A stretch of DNA of 5,739 nucleotides from Candidatus Iainarchaeum sp. (GCA_015520865.1 WAPE01000030.1:1-5739); one strand, 5' to 3'; positions 1-5,244 are shown, counted from the first letter of the stretch. Notes: a model not told the origin generated them from the letters alone. Numbers and translations: made by a program.

Positions 1-462
1 CAGGGTAAAACAACCCTCATAAAACGACTTGCAGAGAGGATTTCTGGCTGCGGCTTTTACACGGAGGAGGTCCGTTTTAACGGAAGACGGATAGGTTTCG
101 ACGGGGTAAGGATTCCCTCAGGGGAGCGGGTAATTTTGGCTAGGGTGGGGAAGGAACCTCCCCGCGTGGGAAAGTACTCCGTTAGTCCGAGAGGCGTGGA
201 GACCCTTATTAGATGGTTGGAGAACTGCAAGGGAACAATCTACGTGGATGAGATTGGTCCCATGGAGTTATTACACCCTGGATTCGGAGACGCTGTTCTT
301 CGATCCGCCGAGCGGTCCAACGTTTTTGTTGGGACCGTCCATCGGAGGATTGCCAGGGAATGGGCTAATAAGTTGAATACGAAGCTCTTCTGGCTAACGG
401 AAGAGAATCGAGAACGGGTCTTTCAGGAGATCCTACGTAACCTTACTTCTCGCGAGTTATAA
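1..462 (+). CDS. THEP1-type nucleoside-triphosphatase, 5' end missing
   Basis: The frame is open from base 1 to TAA at 460-462, giving 153 residues; the family is usually about 170-180, so roughly 10-20 N-terminal residues lie outside the window. The first residues, QGKTTLIKRL, are the end of a Walker A loop. Next come the family-typical GFYTEEVR (about residues 18-25), GRRIGF, and RVGKYSV. Walker B is IYVDEIGPMEL (about residues 88-98), whose DEIGPMEL form is diagnostic of THEP1 NTPases, and VGTVHRR follows. Known members hydrolyse NTPs slowly in vitro; their cellular role is unsettled. An internal ATG at 136 is not the start, because both the P-loop and the GFYTEEVR block lie before it. The last 20 bases overlap the 3' end of the convergent GGPP synthase gene. 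Family assignment is firm; function is not. Confidence 0.92.
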   Translation, partial: QGKTTLIKRLAERISGCGFYTEEVRFNGRRIGFDGVRIPSGERVILARVGKEPPRVGKYSVSPRGVETLIRWLENCKGTIYVDEIGPMELLHPGFGDAVLRSAERSNVFVGTVHRRIAREWANKLNTKLFWLTEENRERVFQEILRNLTSREL

Positions 463-1489
463 GGTAAACCGCCAGCTCTTCTAAGAACCGGTCGATACCG
501 TTTTTCAGATCCAGCCCCTTGATCCTCTCGATGGCCTCATCTACGAGCTCCTTCTTTACTCTATCTACGTATTCCTTTGCTCCCGTTTCTTCAATTACCT
601 TTATCGCCTGCTTTATCTTTTTCTCATCGTCGCTTCCAACCGCTTCTTCCAGGATTCTTCTTTGCTCCTCGTCAGCGTTCTTATAGGCCGTTAAAAGGAG
701 CAACGTTCTCTTACCCTCCCTTATGTCGTTGCCAACGGGTTTCCCCGTCTTTTTCGGATCCCCGAATACTCCTAGAATGTCGTCATGAAGCTGAAACGCA
801 ATCCCCGCATCTATTCCGTATTCGTAGAGAGCGTTTAGCGTATCTTCGTCGGCTCCCGCTAGCTCTGCCCCTAGGGTTAATGGAAAGGAAATTGTATAAA
901 TCCCAGTCTTCAATTCGTGGATGAGGGAAACCCATTTTTCATCGACTTCCTCAATTGGGAGGTTTGGTAGGTATACGTCCAGGTTTTCGCCGTAGCCCGT
1001 GAGCTCCATCGTGTGGGTAAATCTTTCTAGGACCTTTATCCTATCCTCGGGATCTATTCTTGCCTTTGCGAGCTTCTCCACAACGAAGGCATAGAGAATA
1101 TCGCCGGTGGAGATGGCCAAGGAGAAGGCTGTGTGTTGGTCAACCCCCAATTCTTCCTGGAACCTCTTCCAAACGGTAGGAAGCCCTCTCCTCGTCTCGT
1201 CTTTATCGATTACATCGTCGTGGATGAGGAGGAAGTTGTGGAAAAGCTCGATAGCTACGGCAACGTCCAGAATCCCCTCATCGGGTTCCTTTCCCTGAGA
1301 AAGGTATCCTGCAATGAATAGTATGGGTCTAATCCTCTTCCCTCCCGATAGAATCATCTCCTTCATGTAGCGAAACGCTTTCTCGTTTATCTCTCCATAG
1401 TTCTTCGCTACCTGCTCCTTTTCCTCGAGGAAACTCTCTAGCCGTTTGTTAATCTCCGGCGTCCACTTTGAAGCGAATTCCTTTAACAT
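443..1489 (-). CDS. idsA: Geranylgeranyl diphosphate synthase (short-chain trans-prenyltransferase)
   Basis: A 348-residue cytosolic polyprenyl synthetase, normal length for archaeal GGPP synthases. It condenses isopentenyl diphosphate with allylic diphosphates to make the C15/C20 chains used for archaeal ether lipids. Motifs in order: GGKRIRP (49-55), first aspartate-rich motif DDVID (91-95), HELKTG (191-196), second aspartate-rich motif DDILGVFGD (236-244), and GNDIREGKRTLL (253-264). Phe86 lies five residues before the first motif; in archaeal type I GGPP synthases an aromatic residue there limits the product to about C20, so GGPP is the likely main product (inference). ATG at 1489 sits about 25-28 bases after a TATA-like box, which suggests a leaderless mRNA. 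The 3' end overlaps the THEP1 gene. No mevalonate-pathway gene is visible nearby. The gene symbol is by family analogy. Confidence 0.96.
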   Translation of the reverse strand: MLKEFASKWTPEINKRLESFLEEKEQVAKNYGEINEKAFRYMKEMILSGGKRIRPILFIAGYLSQGKEPDEGILDVAVAIELFHNFLLIHDDVIDKDETRRGLPTVWKRFQEELGVDQHTAFSLAISTGDILYAFVVEKLAKARIDPEDRIKVLERFTHTMELTGYGENLDVYLPNLPIEEVDEKWVSLIHELKTGIYTISFPLTLGAELAGADEDTLNALYEYGIDAGIAFQLHDDILGVFGDPKKTGKPVGNDIREGKRTLLLLTAYKNADEEQRRILEEAVGSDDEKKIKQAIKVIEETGAKEYVDRVKKELVDEAIERIKGLDLKNGIDRFLEELAVYLITREK

Positions 1490-1506
1490 GGTTAGGAACG
1501 GGCTAG

Positions 1507-1541
1507 AAAAAGCATTTTAAAGAAAGGACCCCATTCTGGGG
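1507..1541 (-). terminator. Possible transcription terminator behind pth2
   Basis: On the minus strand, 19 bases after the pth2 stop, there is a hairpin with five paired bases (CCCCA at 1529-1533 with TGGGG at 1537-1541, loop TTC). It is followed by T-rich DNA, including TTTCTTT and a run of five T at 1507-1511. Archaeal termination depends mainly on T tracts, so the hairpin may be incidental. The T-rich part also contains the GGPP synthase promoter. Confidence 0.35.
1514..1521 (-). promoter_or_regulatory. TATA-like box of the GGPP synthase gene
   Basis: Read on the minus strand the box is TTTAAAAT. Its centre is about 28 bases before the ATG, so transcription would begin within about 3 bases of the start codon (leaderless). 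It lies between a hairpin behind pth2 and the gene itself, so GGPP synthase need not depend on read-through from pth2. Confidence 0.5.
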
Positions 1542-1559
1542 ATCGTCGAAGCTCGAGTA

Positions 1560-1904
1560 TCAGAGGAGCTTAAGATGTCCAAACAGTCGGTCCATGACCT
1601 CGTCTGGCGCTGGACCAAAGCCTGCTGCAGTAATGGAACCCGGCGGAACCTGGGTTAGTCCTGCATCCCTTATCAAGACTGCAGGGACCTCCTTTTTCGC
1701 TCTTTCAAAGAGCTCAAGGAGCTCCTTTTCCGAATTCACTTTTAGAACGATCTTCTTAGACCCCTCTGTTTCCCAGCTCCTCACCCATTCCGGTTTCTCC
1801 TTCAAGGCCTTCTTATAGGCTTCTAGGGATGCATGGGCAACCTGGGCACAGATCTTCCCCTTCCCCATCTTTAGATCCGTTCTAACGACGATGACCTGCT
1901 TCAT
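1560..1904 (-). CDS. pth2: Peptidyl-tRNA hydrolase, Pth2 family
   Basis: A complete 114-residue Pth2, within the usual 113-122 for archaeal members. The enzyme frees tRNA from peptidyl-tRNAs that drop off ribosomes by cutting the ester bond; it acts in the cytosol and is unrelated to bacterial Pth1. Visible signatures: MKQVIVVRTDLKMGKGK at the N-terminus, AQVAHASLEAY (about 21-31) carrying the conserved AQxxHA motif, and C-terminal RDAGLTQVPPGS with AAGFGPAP, the family's substrate-facing loop. The ATG at 1904 begins exactly where the conserved first strand starts. A TATA-like box centred about 27 bases upstream implies a leaderless mRNA. The gene is divergent from the guide RNA locus, and the two start regions overlap closely. 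Confidence 0.96.
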   Translation of the reverse strand: MKQVIVVRTDLKMGKGKICAQVAHASLEAYKKALKEKPEWVRSWETEGSKKIVLKVNSEKELLELFERAKKEVPAVLIRDAGLTQVPPGSITAAGFGPAPDEVMDRLFGHLKLL

Positions 1905-1906
1905 CC

Positions 1907-1914
1907 TTTAGTTA
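1907..1914 (+). promoter_or_regulatory. Weak TATA-like box for the guide RNA transcript
   Basis: TTTAGTTA lies at the spacing expected for a transcript starting near 1937-1940, just before the C/D terminal stem. The match is weak and rests mostly on position. It overlaps the first bases before the pth2 start codon. Confidence 0.25.
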
Positions 1915-1927
1915 AAGGTTTGGCACT

Positions 1928-1935
1928 AATTAAAA
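1928..1935 (-). promoter_or_regulatory. TATA-like box of pth2
   Basis: On the minus strand the sequence reads TTTTAATT within TATTTTAATTA. Its centre is about 27 bases before the pth2 ATG, which puts the transcript start within a few bases of that codon. It lies directly in front of the guide RNA, inside the expected initiation region of the opposite transcript. Confidence 0.5.
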
Positions 1936-1939
1936 TACA

Positions 1940-1996
1940 GGGCTGTGATGACCGACAGCAGTACTGAAGCATGATGAGAAGAATCTGCTGAGGTCC
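1940..1996 (+). ncRNA. Box C/D guide RNA (2'-O-methylation)
   Basis: All four boxes are present in order, with archaeal spacing. C box GTGATGA is at 1945-1951, then a 12-base guide (1952-1963); D' box CTGA is at 1964-1967, then a 3-base spacer; C' box ATGATGA is at 1971-1977, then a 10-base guide (1978-1987); D box CTGA is at 1988-1991. Flanking bases GGGCT (1940-1944) and GGTCC (1992-1996) can form a five-pair terminal stem with two G-U pairs. The boxes match the RUGAUGA/CUGA consensus exactly, which is unlikely by chance in this arrangement. Such RNAs bind L7Ae, Nop5 and fibrillarin and direct methylation of the base paired to the fifth guide base before D or D'. Predicted targets are 5'-UACUGCUGUCGG (the fifth base, G) and 5'-CAGAUUCUUC (the fifth base, U). 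Which rRNA or tRNA carries them I cannot tell. Confidence 0.88.
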
Positions 1997-2067
1997 GTCC
2001 CTCGCCCTGCCGACGGAGGACCGGTGTCAGCCGGTTCGATGAAACTCGGCTTGCGGGGACGGATACA
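1993..2067 (+). ncRNA. Candidate H/ACA guide RNA (pseudouridylation)
   Basis: A single long hairpin ending in an ACA box (2065-2067), the archaeal one-stem H/ACA plan. The lower stem pairs 1994-2001 with 2056-2063 (eight Watson-Crick pairs), ending one base before ACA. An open pocket follows (2002-2008 and 2051-2055). The upper stem pairs GCCGA (2009-2013) with TCGGC (2046-2050), and the apical stem pairs 2018-2024 with 2031-2037 around loop TGTCAG. The upper stem base is 14 bases from ACA, the spacing that defines a working pocket. Between upper and apical stems, CGGA (2014-2017) faces GATGA (2038-2042), which could form the tandem G-A pairs of an imperfect L7Ae kink-turn. The pocket arms predict a target 5'-CGCAA-UN-AGGGCG, with U becoming pseudouridine. 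The kink-turn is not ideal, so this is less sure than the C/D RNA. Confidence 0.72.
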
Positions 2068-2073
2068 AATCCC

Positions 2074-2081
2074 TTTAACAC
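2074..2081 (+). promoter_or_regulatory. TATA-like box for the exported-protein operon
   Basis: TTTAACAC with an AAA at 2067-2069 upstream resembles a TATA box with a BRE. Initiation about 25 bases on, near 2102, would give a short leader of about 11 bases holding the ribosome site at 2104-2108. It abuts the ACA box of the guide RNA. Confidence 0.4.
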
Positions 2082-2082
2082 A

Positions 2083-2087
2083 TTTTT
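2083..2087 (+). terminator. T run behind the guide RNAs
   Basis: Five consecutive T lie 16 bases after the ACA box and could end the guide RNA transcript in the archaeal manner. The evidence is only the T run and its place between the RNA and the next gene. Confidence 0.3.
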
Positions 2088-2103
2088 GATGAAAAATTTA
2101 ATG

Positions 2104-2108
2104 GGTGA
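2104..2108 (+). promoter_or_regulatory. Ribosome binding site that sets the start at 2113
   Basis: GGTGA, complementary to the archaeal 16S 3' end, ends four bases before the ATG at 2113. In-frame TTG 2086, ATG 2089 and ATG 2101 lack such a site, and starting at 2113 puts the two arginines and hydrophobic core of the signal peptide at the very N-terminus. Confidence 0.6.
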
Positions 2109-2112
2109 AAAC

Positions 2113-3156
2113 ATGTGGAGGAGGCTGTTGTTAATACTAGTCCTATCGGTGGGTCTAGGACTGATCTACGCCCAGGGAATAGTAGGACATATGGAAATAA
2201 ACACGAGCATCGAGACGAACAACGGAACGGTGATAGTGACCCATCAGACTACCGTCCACGGGTTCCACGGAGAAGGTAATATGATGCATGTGATGGCGAG
2301 GATGGGAACGCATCCAACGATGCCCAAGATACCAAAGGAGTTCAAGAGGAAGCTTATGGAAAGGTTTAGAAGGCACTTTGGATTTGAGATGAACCTTCCA
2401 GAAAGGAACTTCCTCCACGAGGCTCCACGGATTGAGAAGTCCTTCCTGAGGTGGAACCTAGTAATAAAGAGGATCCACAGCTCCTTCCTGAAGACCTTCC
2501 TCGCCTACAGAAGGGCCTTCATCCAGTGGCTCCACTACCGAAAGCTTTACCTGAAGGGAGAGGTAAACGACGAGGTCTATCTAGAGAAGTCCAAGGAGTT
2601 CCTCGAAACGGCTATAACTATCGCCGTGAAGCGACTAGAAACGATCAAAGAATCCAACCTAGCGGATAACAACATAGATGAGCTTATCTCACAACTCCAG
2701 GAGCTCAATACGAAGGTGGCAGAGGTAAACGACCTAAACACGCTGAGGAGCCTCTATAAGGATGAAATCCGGCCGGCTCTAATCACCACGGACCACATCA
2801 TCCGGGCCTACTACGGTACTGTTAGTCTCATGGCAATGACAGGGGCCGTTATGAAGATCGATGTAGGAGTACACAGGATTCTAGTCGTCCTCCAACGCCA
2901 CGGTATCGATATAAACAAGGATAAGAACGTACAGGCGATCCTCAGTAAGCTCGAAGAGCTAAGGAGCAAATTGATTGATCTCAGGGAGTCCTATGCTTCA
3001 GGGAAGATAAGCGGAAAGGAGTTCCTGGAGAGGCTCAAAGAACTCAGAGACGAGATCCAGAGGACGATTATGGAACTTAGGTCCCTTCTCAGGAGGATGC
3101 TTAGAGCGAAGGTTGCTGTCCATGGAAGAATGGCGGTTAGGGGTGGTAGAAGATGA
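2113..3156 (+). CDS. Exported helical protein of unknown function
   Basis: A 347-residue protein that I do not recognise. Residues 1-20 form a Sec-type signal peptide: MWRR, a leucine-rich core, then LIYA before QG, a plausible cleavage site after Ala20. Residues 22-48 look beta-like, with two N-glycosylation sequons (Asn30 NTS, Asn37 NGT). Residues 44-70 are rich in His and Met (H44, H49, H52, H59, H67; M57, M58, M61, M64, M70). From about 75 on the protein is almost wholly helical and charged, with likely coiled coil around 275-330, and a basic C-terminus ending RGGRR. Two stretches, 143-165 and 291-313, align without gaps as a repeated helical hairpin. The stop overlaps the next start (ATGA), so the two are translationally coupled. 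It probably acts outside the membrane; no catalytic motif is visible, and a structural or binding role is a guess. Confidence 0.85.
   Translation: MWRRLLLILVLSVGLGLIYAQGIVGHMEINTSIETNNGTVIVTHQTTVHGFHGEGNMMHVMARMGTHPTMPKIPKEFKRKLMERFRRHFGFEMNLPERNFLHEAPRIEKSFLRWNLVIKRIHSSFLKTFLAYRRAFIQWLHYRKLYLKGEVNDEVYLEKSKEFLETAITIAVKRLETIKESNLADNNIDELISQLQELNTKVAEVNDLNTLRSLYKDEIRPALITTDHIIRAYYGTVSLMAMTGAVMKIDVGVHRILVVLQRHGIDINKDKNVQAILSKLEELRSKLIDLRESYASGKISGKEFLERLKELRDEIQRTIMELRSLLRRMLRAKVAVHGRMAVRGGRR
3141..3146 (+). promoter_or_regulatory. Ribosome binding site of the small membrane protein
   Basis: GGGTGG lies six bases before the ATG at 3153, inside the last codons of the upstream gene. Together with the ATGA stop/start overlap it indicates coupled translation from one mRNA. 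Confidence 0.6.
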
Positions 3157-3371
3157 ACAGTACATGGCTCTGGATAACCATAGGGATCATTATCGTCGTA
3201 GCCGTCGTTGCAATAGCCCTTTACGTGAACAAACCAGTTCAGCCAGCTGCCCCGACGACGGGACAGGTTTCAGGAACCAACACAGAAACCAACGTAGCCA
3301 GCGAACTCAACGTAGAGCTACCGGAGGTCAACGAAGAAGTGGTGGATGTCAATCTACCTCCGCAGATCTAA
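3153..3371 (+). CDS. Small single-span membrane protein with acidic tail
   Basis: A 72-residue protein. One hydrophobic segment spans about residues 5-25 (WLWITIGIIIVVAVVAIALY). A Pro/Ala/Thr/Gly-rich linker follows (about 28-45), then an acidic tail (about 46-72: E45, E51, E55, E58, E61, E62, D65), ending LPPQI. The tail has no base after Lys27, whereas the upstream protein is basic, so an ionic contact between the two products is possible (inference). Topology is uncertain: there is no positive charge before the span apart from the N-terminus and one Lys after it, so the usual rule gives no clear answer; the Thr-rich linker suggests the tail is outside. The overlap with the upstream stop codon and a good ribosome site support a real gene despite its size. 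I do not recognise a family. Confidence 0.78.
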   Translation: MNSTWLWITIGIIIVVAVVAIALYVNKPVQPAAPTTGQVSGTNTETNVASELNVELPEVNEEVVDVNLPPQI

Positions 3372-3374
3372 CTG

Positions 3375-3391
3375 CCTTTCCTTCCCTTTTT
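3375..3391 (+). terminator. Pyrimidine-rich terminator of the exported-protein operon
   Basis: A 17-base tract of only C and T starts four bases after the stop codon and ends in five T (3387-3391). This is a typical archaeal terminator. It reaches the last codon of the convergent ATPase gene. Confidence 0.55.
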
Positions 3392-4553
3392 ATATGATCC
3401 AAGGGGGAACGTAGAGTATCCCTCGATCCTCTTCCACCCTTCCAGGCCTTACCACAACCGGTTTTAGGTCCAATTCCTTCGCATACTCCACCAACTTCCT
3501 AGGTCTCTTTCCACCCGCCTTTACCTCGATGAGGAAGTTTTTAGCAAGAAAGTCAGCCTCTCCATTTTTACGCAAGAAGGCCACATCTTCTTTTATCTCT
3601 CGCAGTCGTCGTGCAACGTAGTTTTCTAGGAGACTGCCCTTGTCCGGTCTTGTATCAAGGCTCCTAAAGTCTTCTAAGATAGCGTTCCTGAACCCCAGGT
3701 CAAAGAAGTAGTATTTGGGTCTCTTCCTAGCTGCGGCAAAGCTTCTTCCTTTTCTCCGTGCAAGGAAGATGGCATAGGTTTCTCTCAGAATAGAAATATA
3801 CCGGTCTATTGTTCGATAGTTTGCTCCTACGCTCTGTGCTATTGACTCCTTGTTGAGGAGGGAACCGGTCTTTAATGCTAGAAGTTTTAATGTGTGCTTG
3901 AACTTTTCCCTTTCAAGGATGTTAAAGTGTGAGAGCACCTCCCTGAAGATATAGAGATCTATGATGCTCCTTAGAACGTTTGGTCCCTTAAGGACAGCTT
4001 CTGGGTACCCTCCAAAGATCACATAGCGTTTCCAGTGCTCCCTTAAGAGGAGCGCATCCTTTGGTTCTTCTCCGCCCCAGAACTTCTTTTTCTCTCTTTT
4101 GTAGAGCTTCCAGAGTCGTTCATCCTTCCAGAGCAGGTATTCTTCAAAGGAGAGGGTAAGCAACTCCACCCTTACAGCTCTTCCAACTAGGTAGTCGCTT
4201 ATCCCTCCCCTCAGATCAAAGGAACCGCTCCCCGTCACGACGAACTGTTTCCCTCTGTCATGGAGGACCTTCAAGATCCTTCCAATGTCCTTTACTTCCT
4301 GGGCTTCATCTACAACGAAGAAGTCCCCCGTTTCTGTTAGTGCAGTCTCTGTGTTGGAAAAGATCTCCCGGTCTAGGTCTCGATCCAAACTATAGTACTC
4401 TCCACCGAGCTTGTTTGCTATATAAATAGCCAACGTCGTTTTTCCTGCCTGCCGAGGGCCCACCAGCACGATGCTTTTGCACTCATCGAGCCACCTAATT
4501 ATCTCGTCTTCCTTCATCCTTGGGTTGTAATTTACAGTTAATTTCTGCACCAT
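3390..4553 (-). CDS. AAA+ ATPase with DUF4143 domain
   Basis: A complete 387-residue protein of the AAA_14/DUF4143 type, common in archaea and bacteria with no settled function. N-terminal ATPase: Walker A GPRQAGKTT (32-40), Walker B FFVVDEAQ (78-85), sensor 1 VVTGSGS (105-111), arginine-finger segment YLVGRAVRVEL (121-131, Arg125). A winged-helix-like segment (about 230-265, LLNKESIAQSVGANYRTIDRY) follows. The C-terminal DUF4143 domain has FFDLGFRN (283-290), GSLLENYV (306-313), then GEADF (331-335) and IEVKAG (342-347). Glu310, Asp334, Glu343 and Lys345 fit a PD-(D/E)XK nuclease-like core, so the site looks intact. All ATPase motifs are present. It has its own promoter, is convergent with the exported-protein operon (18-base gap), and lies 19 bases behind the phosphoesterase. 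DNA binding or cutting is inference. Confidence 0.93.
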   Translation of the reverse strand: MVQKLTVNYNPRMKEDEIIRWLDECKSIVLVGPRQAGKTTLAIYIANKLGGEYYSLDRDLDREIFSNTETALTETGDFFVVDEAQEVKDIGRILKVLHDRGKQFVVTGSGSFDLRGGISDYLVGRAVRVELLTLSFEEYLLWKDERLWKLYKREKKKFWGGEEPKDALLLREHWKRYVIFGGYPEAVLKGPNVLRSIIDLYIFREVLSHFNILEREKFKHTLKLLALKTGSLLNKESIAQSVGANYRTIDRYISILRETYAIFLARRKGRSFAAARKRPKYYFFDLGFRNAILEDFRSLDTRPDKGSLLENYVARRLREIKEDVAFLRKNGEADFLAKNFLIEVKAGGKRPRKLVEYAKELDLKPVVVRPGRVEEDRGILYVPPWII

Positions 4554-4572
4554 AGTACAGAAATTAAGGGTT

Positions 4573-5241
4573 TTAATTTTTAAACTTTTTAACCTCCCCG
4601 ATGTAGAACCCGTTCAAGGTAAAGACATGAAAGCGTTCCTCTCGCCTTGCTATGGGTCCTAGCCAGTTCTCCGGATTTGCTATATCGTTTCCAACGATGA
4701 AGGGAGAGAAGGCCGGTAAAACAACCACGTTTTCGTTCACGAGCCAGACCTTCACGGGTTCTTTCTTGAAGTGGAGATCGATGGGGTAGGCTGGATGGAC
4801 GTGGCCGATGATGACAGGGCGGTGGGAAAGGCGCACGTGGCCGTGCGTTATGTAGAATCCTCCTTCCCTCGTTACCGTACCCACAACGTTATCTATGATC
4901 TTTTCTAGGTCCCCATCATGGTTCCCCTTAACGACAACCACCCTTCCGTAGGTTTCCCCGACCTCTACAAACTCCCTCACCTTCTCTTCTTCTTTTTTCG
5001 TGAAAACGGGTATGTTATGCTTCAAGTCTCCATTTACGATAATTTTCCTCGGCTTTGTTACCTCCAAGAGCTCTCTAAACTTTTCAATCGTTTTATCAGA
5101 GATCCCAGAGGCATATATTCCTTCCTTCCAGAGCTCCTTCTCGATGCCTATATGAACGTCGGCTATGACAAGTGTTTTTCCTATGAGTAAAGCCGGCCAG
5201 CCCTCCACAAACCTGAGTTTACCGGAAAACGGGTCCCCCAC
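4573..5241 (-). CDS. SbcD/Mre11-related metallophosphoesterase (TIGR00024-like)
   Basis: A 222-residue calcineurin-like phosphoesterase with every metal-binding motif in order: ADVHIG (27-32; Asp28, His30), NGD (70-72; Asp72), GNHD (106-109), THGH (132-135) and GHVH (146-149). The layout, including the N-terminal FVEGWPALLI before the first motif and PAFSPFIVGNDI near the C-terminus, matches the small archaeal 'phosphoesterase, SbcD/Mre11-related' family. It lacks the long capping domain of true Mre11. A two-metal phosphodiesterase acting on nucleic acid is plausible; the substrate is unknown. The start is GTG at 5241; the frame is closed upstream by a TAG, with no ATG available. A GTG at residue 12 is an alternative start and would still keep all motifs. 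It is divergent from the NurA-like gene across 33 bases. Confidence 0.92.
   Translation of the reverse strand: MGDPFSGKLRFVEGWPALLIGKTLVIADVHIGIEKELWKEGIYASGISDKTIEKFRELLEVTKPRKIIVNGDLKHNIPVFTKKEEEKVREFVEVGETYGRVVVVKGNHDGDLEKIIDNVVGTVTREGGFYITHGHVRLSHRPVIIGHVHPAYPIDLHFKKEPVKVWLVNENVVVLPAFSPFIVGNDIANPENWLGPIARREERFHVFTLNGFYIGEVKKFKN
4577..4584 (-). promoter_or_regulatory. TATA-like box of the DUF4143 ATPase gene
   Basis: On the minus strand the box reads TTTAAAAA, centred about 27 bases before the ATG at 4553, implying a leaderless transcript. It sits inside the final codons of the phosphoesterase gene, so the ATPase can be expressed separately from that gene. Confidence 0.5.
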
Positions 5242-5244
5242 TTC

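Noticed and set aside
577..924. 115-codon open frame on the + strand inside the GGPP synthase gene
   Set aside because: It is antisense to a firmly identified gene and is Ser/Pro/Arg/Leu-rich, as expected from reading a Lys/Glu-rich gene backwards.
1529..1541. CCCCA-TTC-TGGGG inverted repeat as a regulator binding site
   Set aside because: A short loop and a position directly behind pth2 fit a terminator hairpin or chance better; no second copy was seen.
1993..2067. Possible tRNA gene: about 72 bases with an eight-pair closing stem and a GGTTCGA string like a T loop
   Set aside because: There is no T-arm stem next to the closing stem, no D arm and no anticodon arm. The GGTTCGA belongs to the apical stem of one long hairpin, and the end is ACA with the spacing of an H/ACA RNA.
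1926..2114. 62-codon open frame on the minus strand
   Set aside because: It lies across the guide RNA, starts inside the exported-protein gene and has no ribosome site or recognisable protein features.
3113..3397. 94-codon open frame overlapping the small membrane protein in another frame
   Set aside because: The Arg/Gln/Ser-rich product looks like a frame shadow. The frame starting at 3153 has a ribosome site, a membrane span and an ATGA overlap.
4918..5190. 90-codon + strand frame inside the phosphoesterase gene
   Set aside because: It is antisense to conserved metal-binding motifs and has no independent coding signs.
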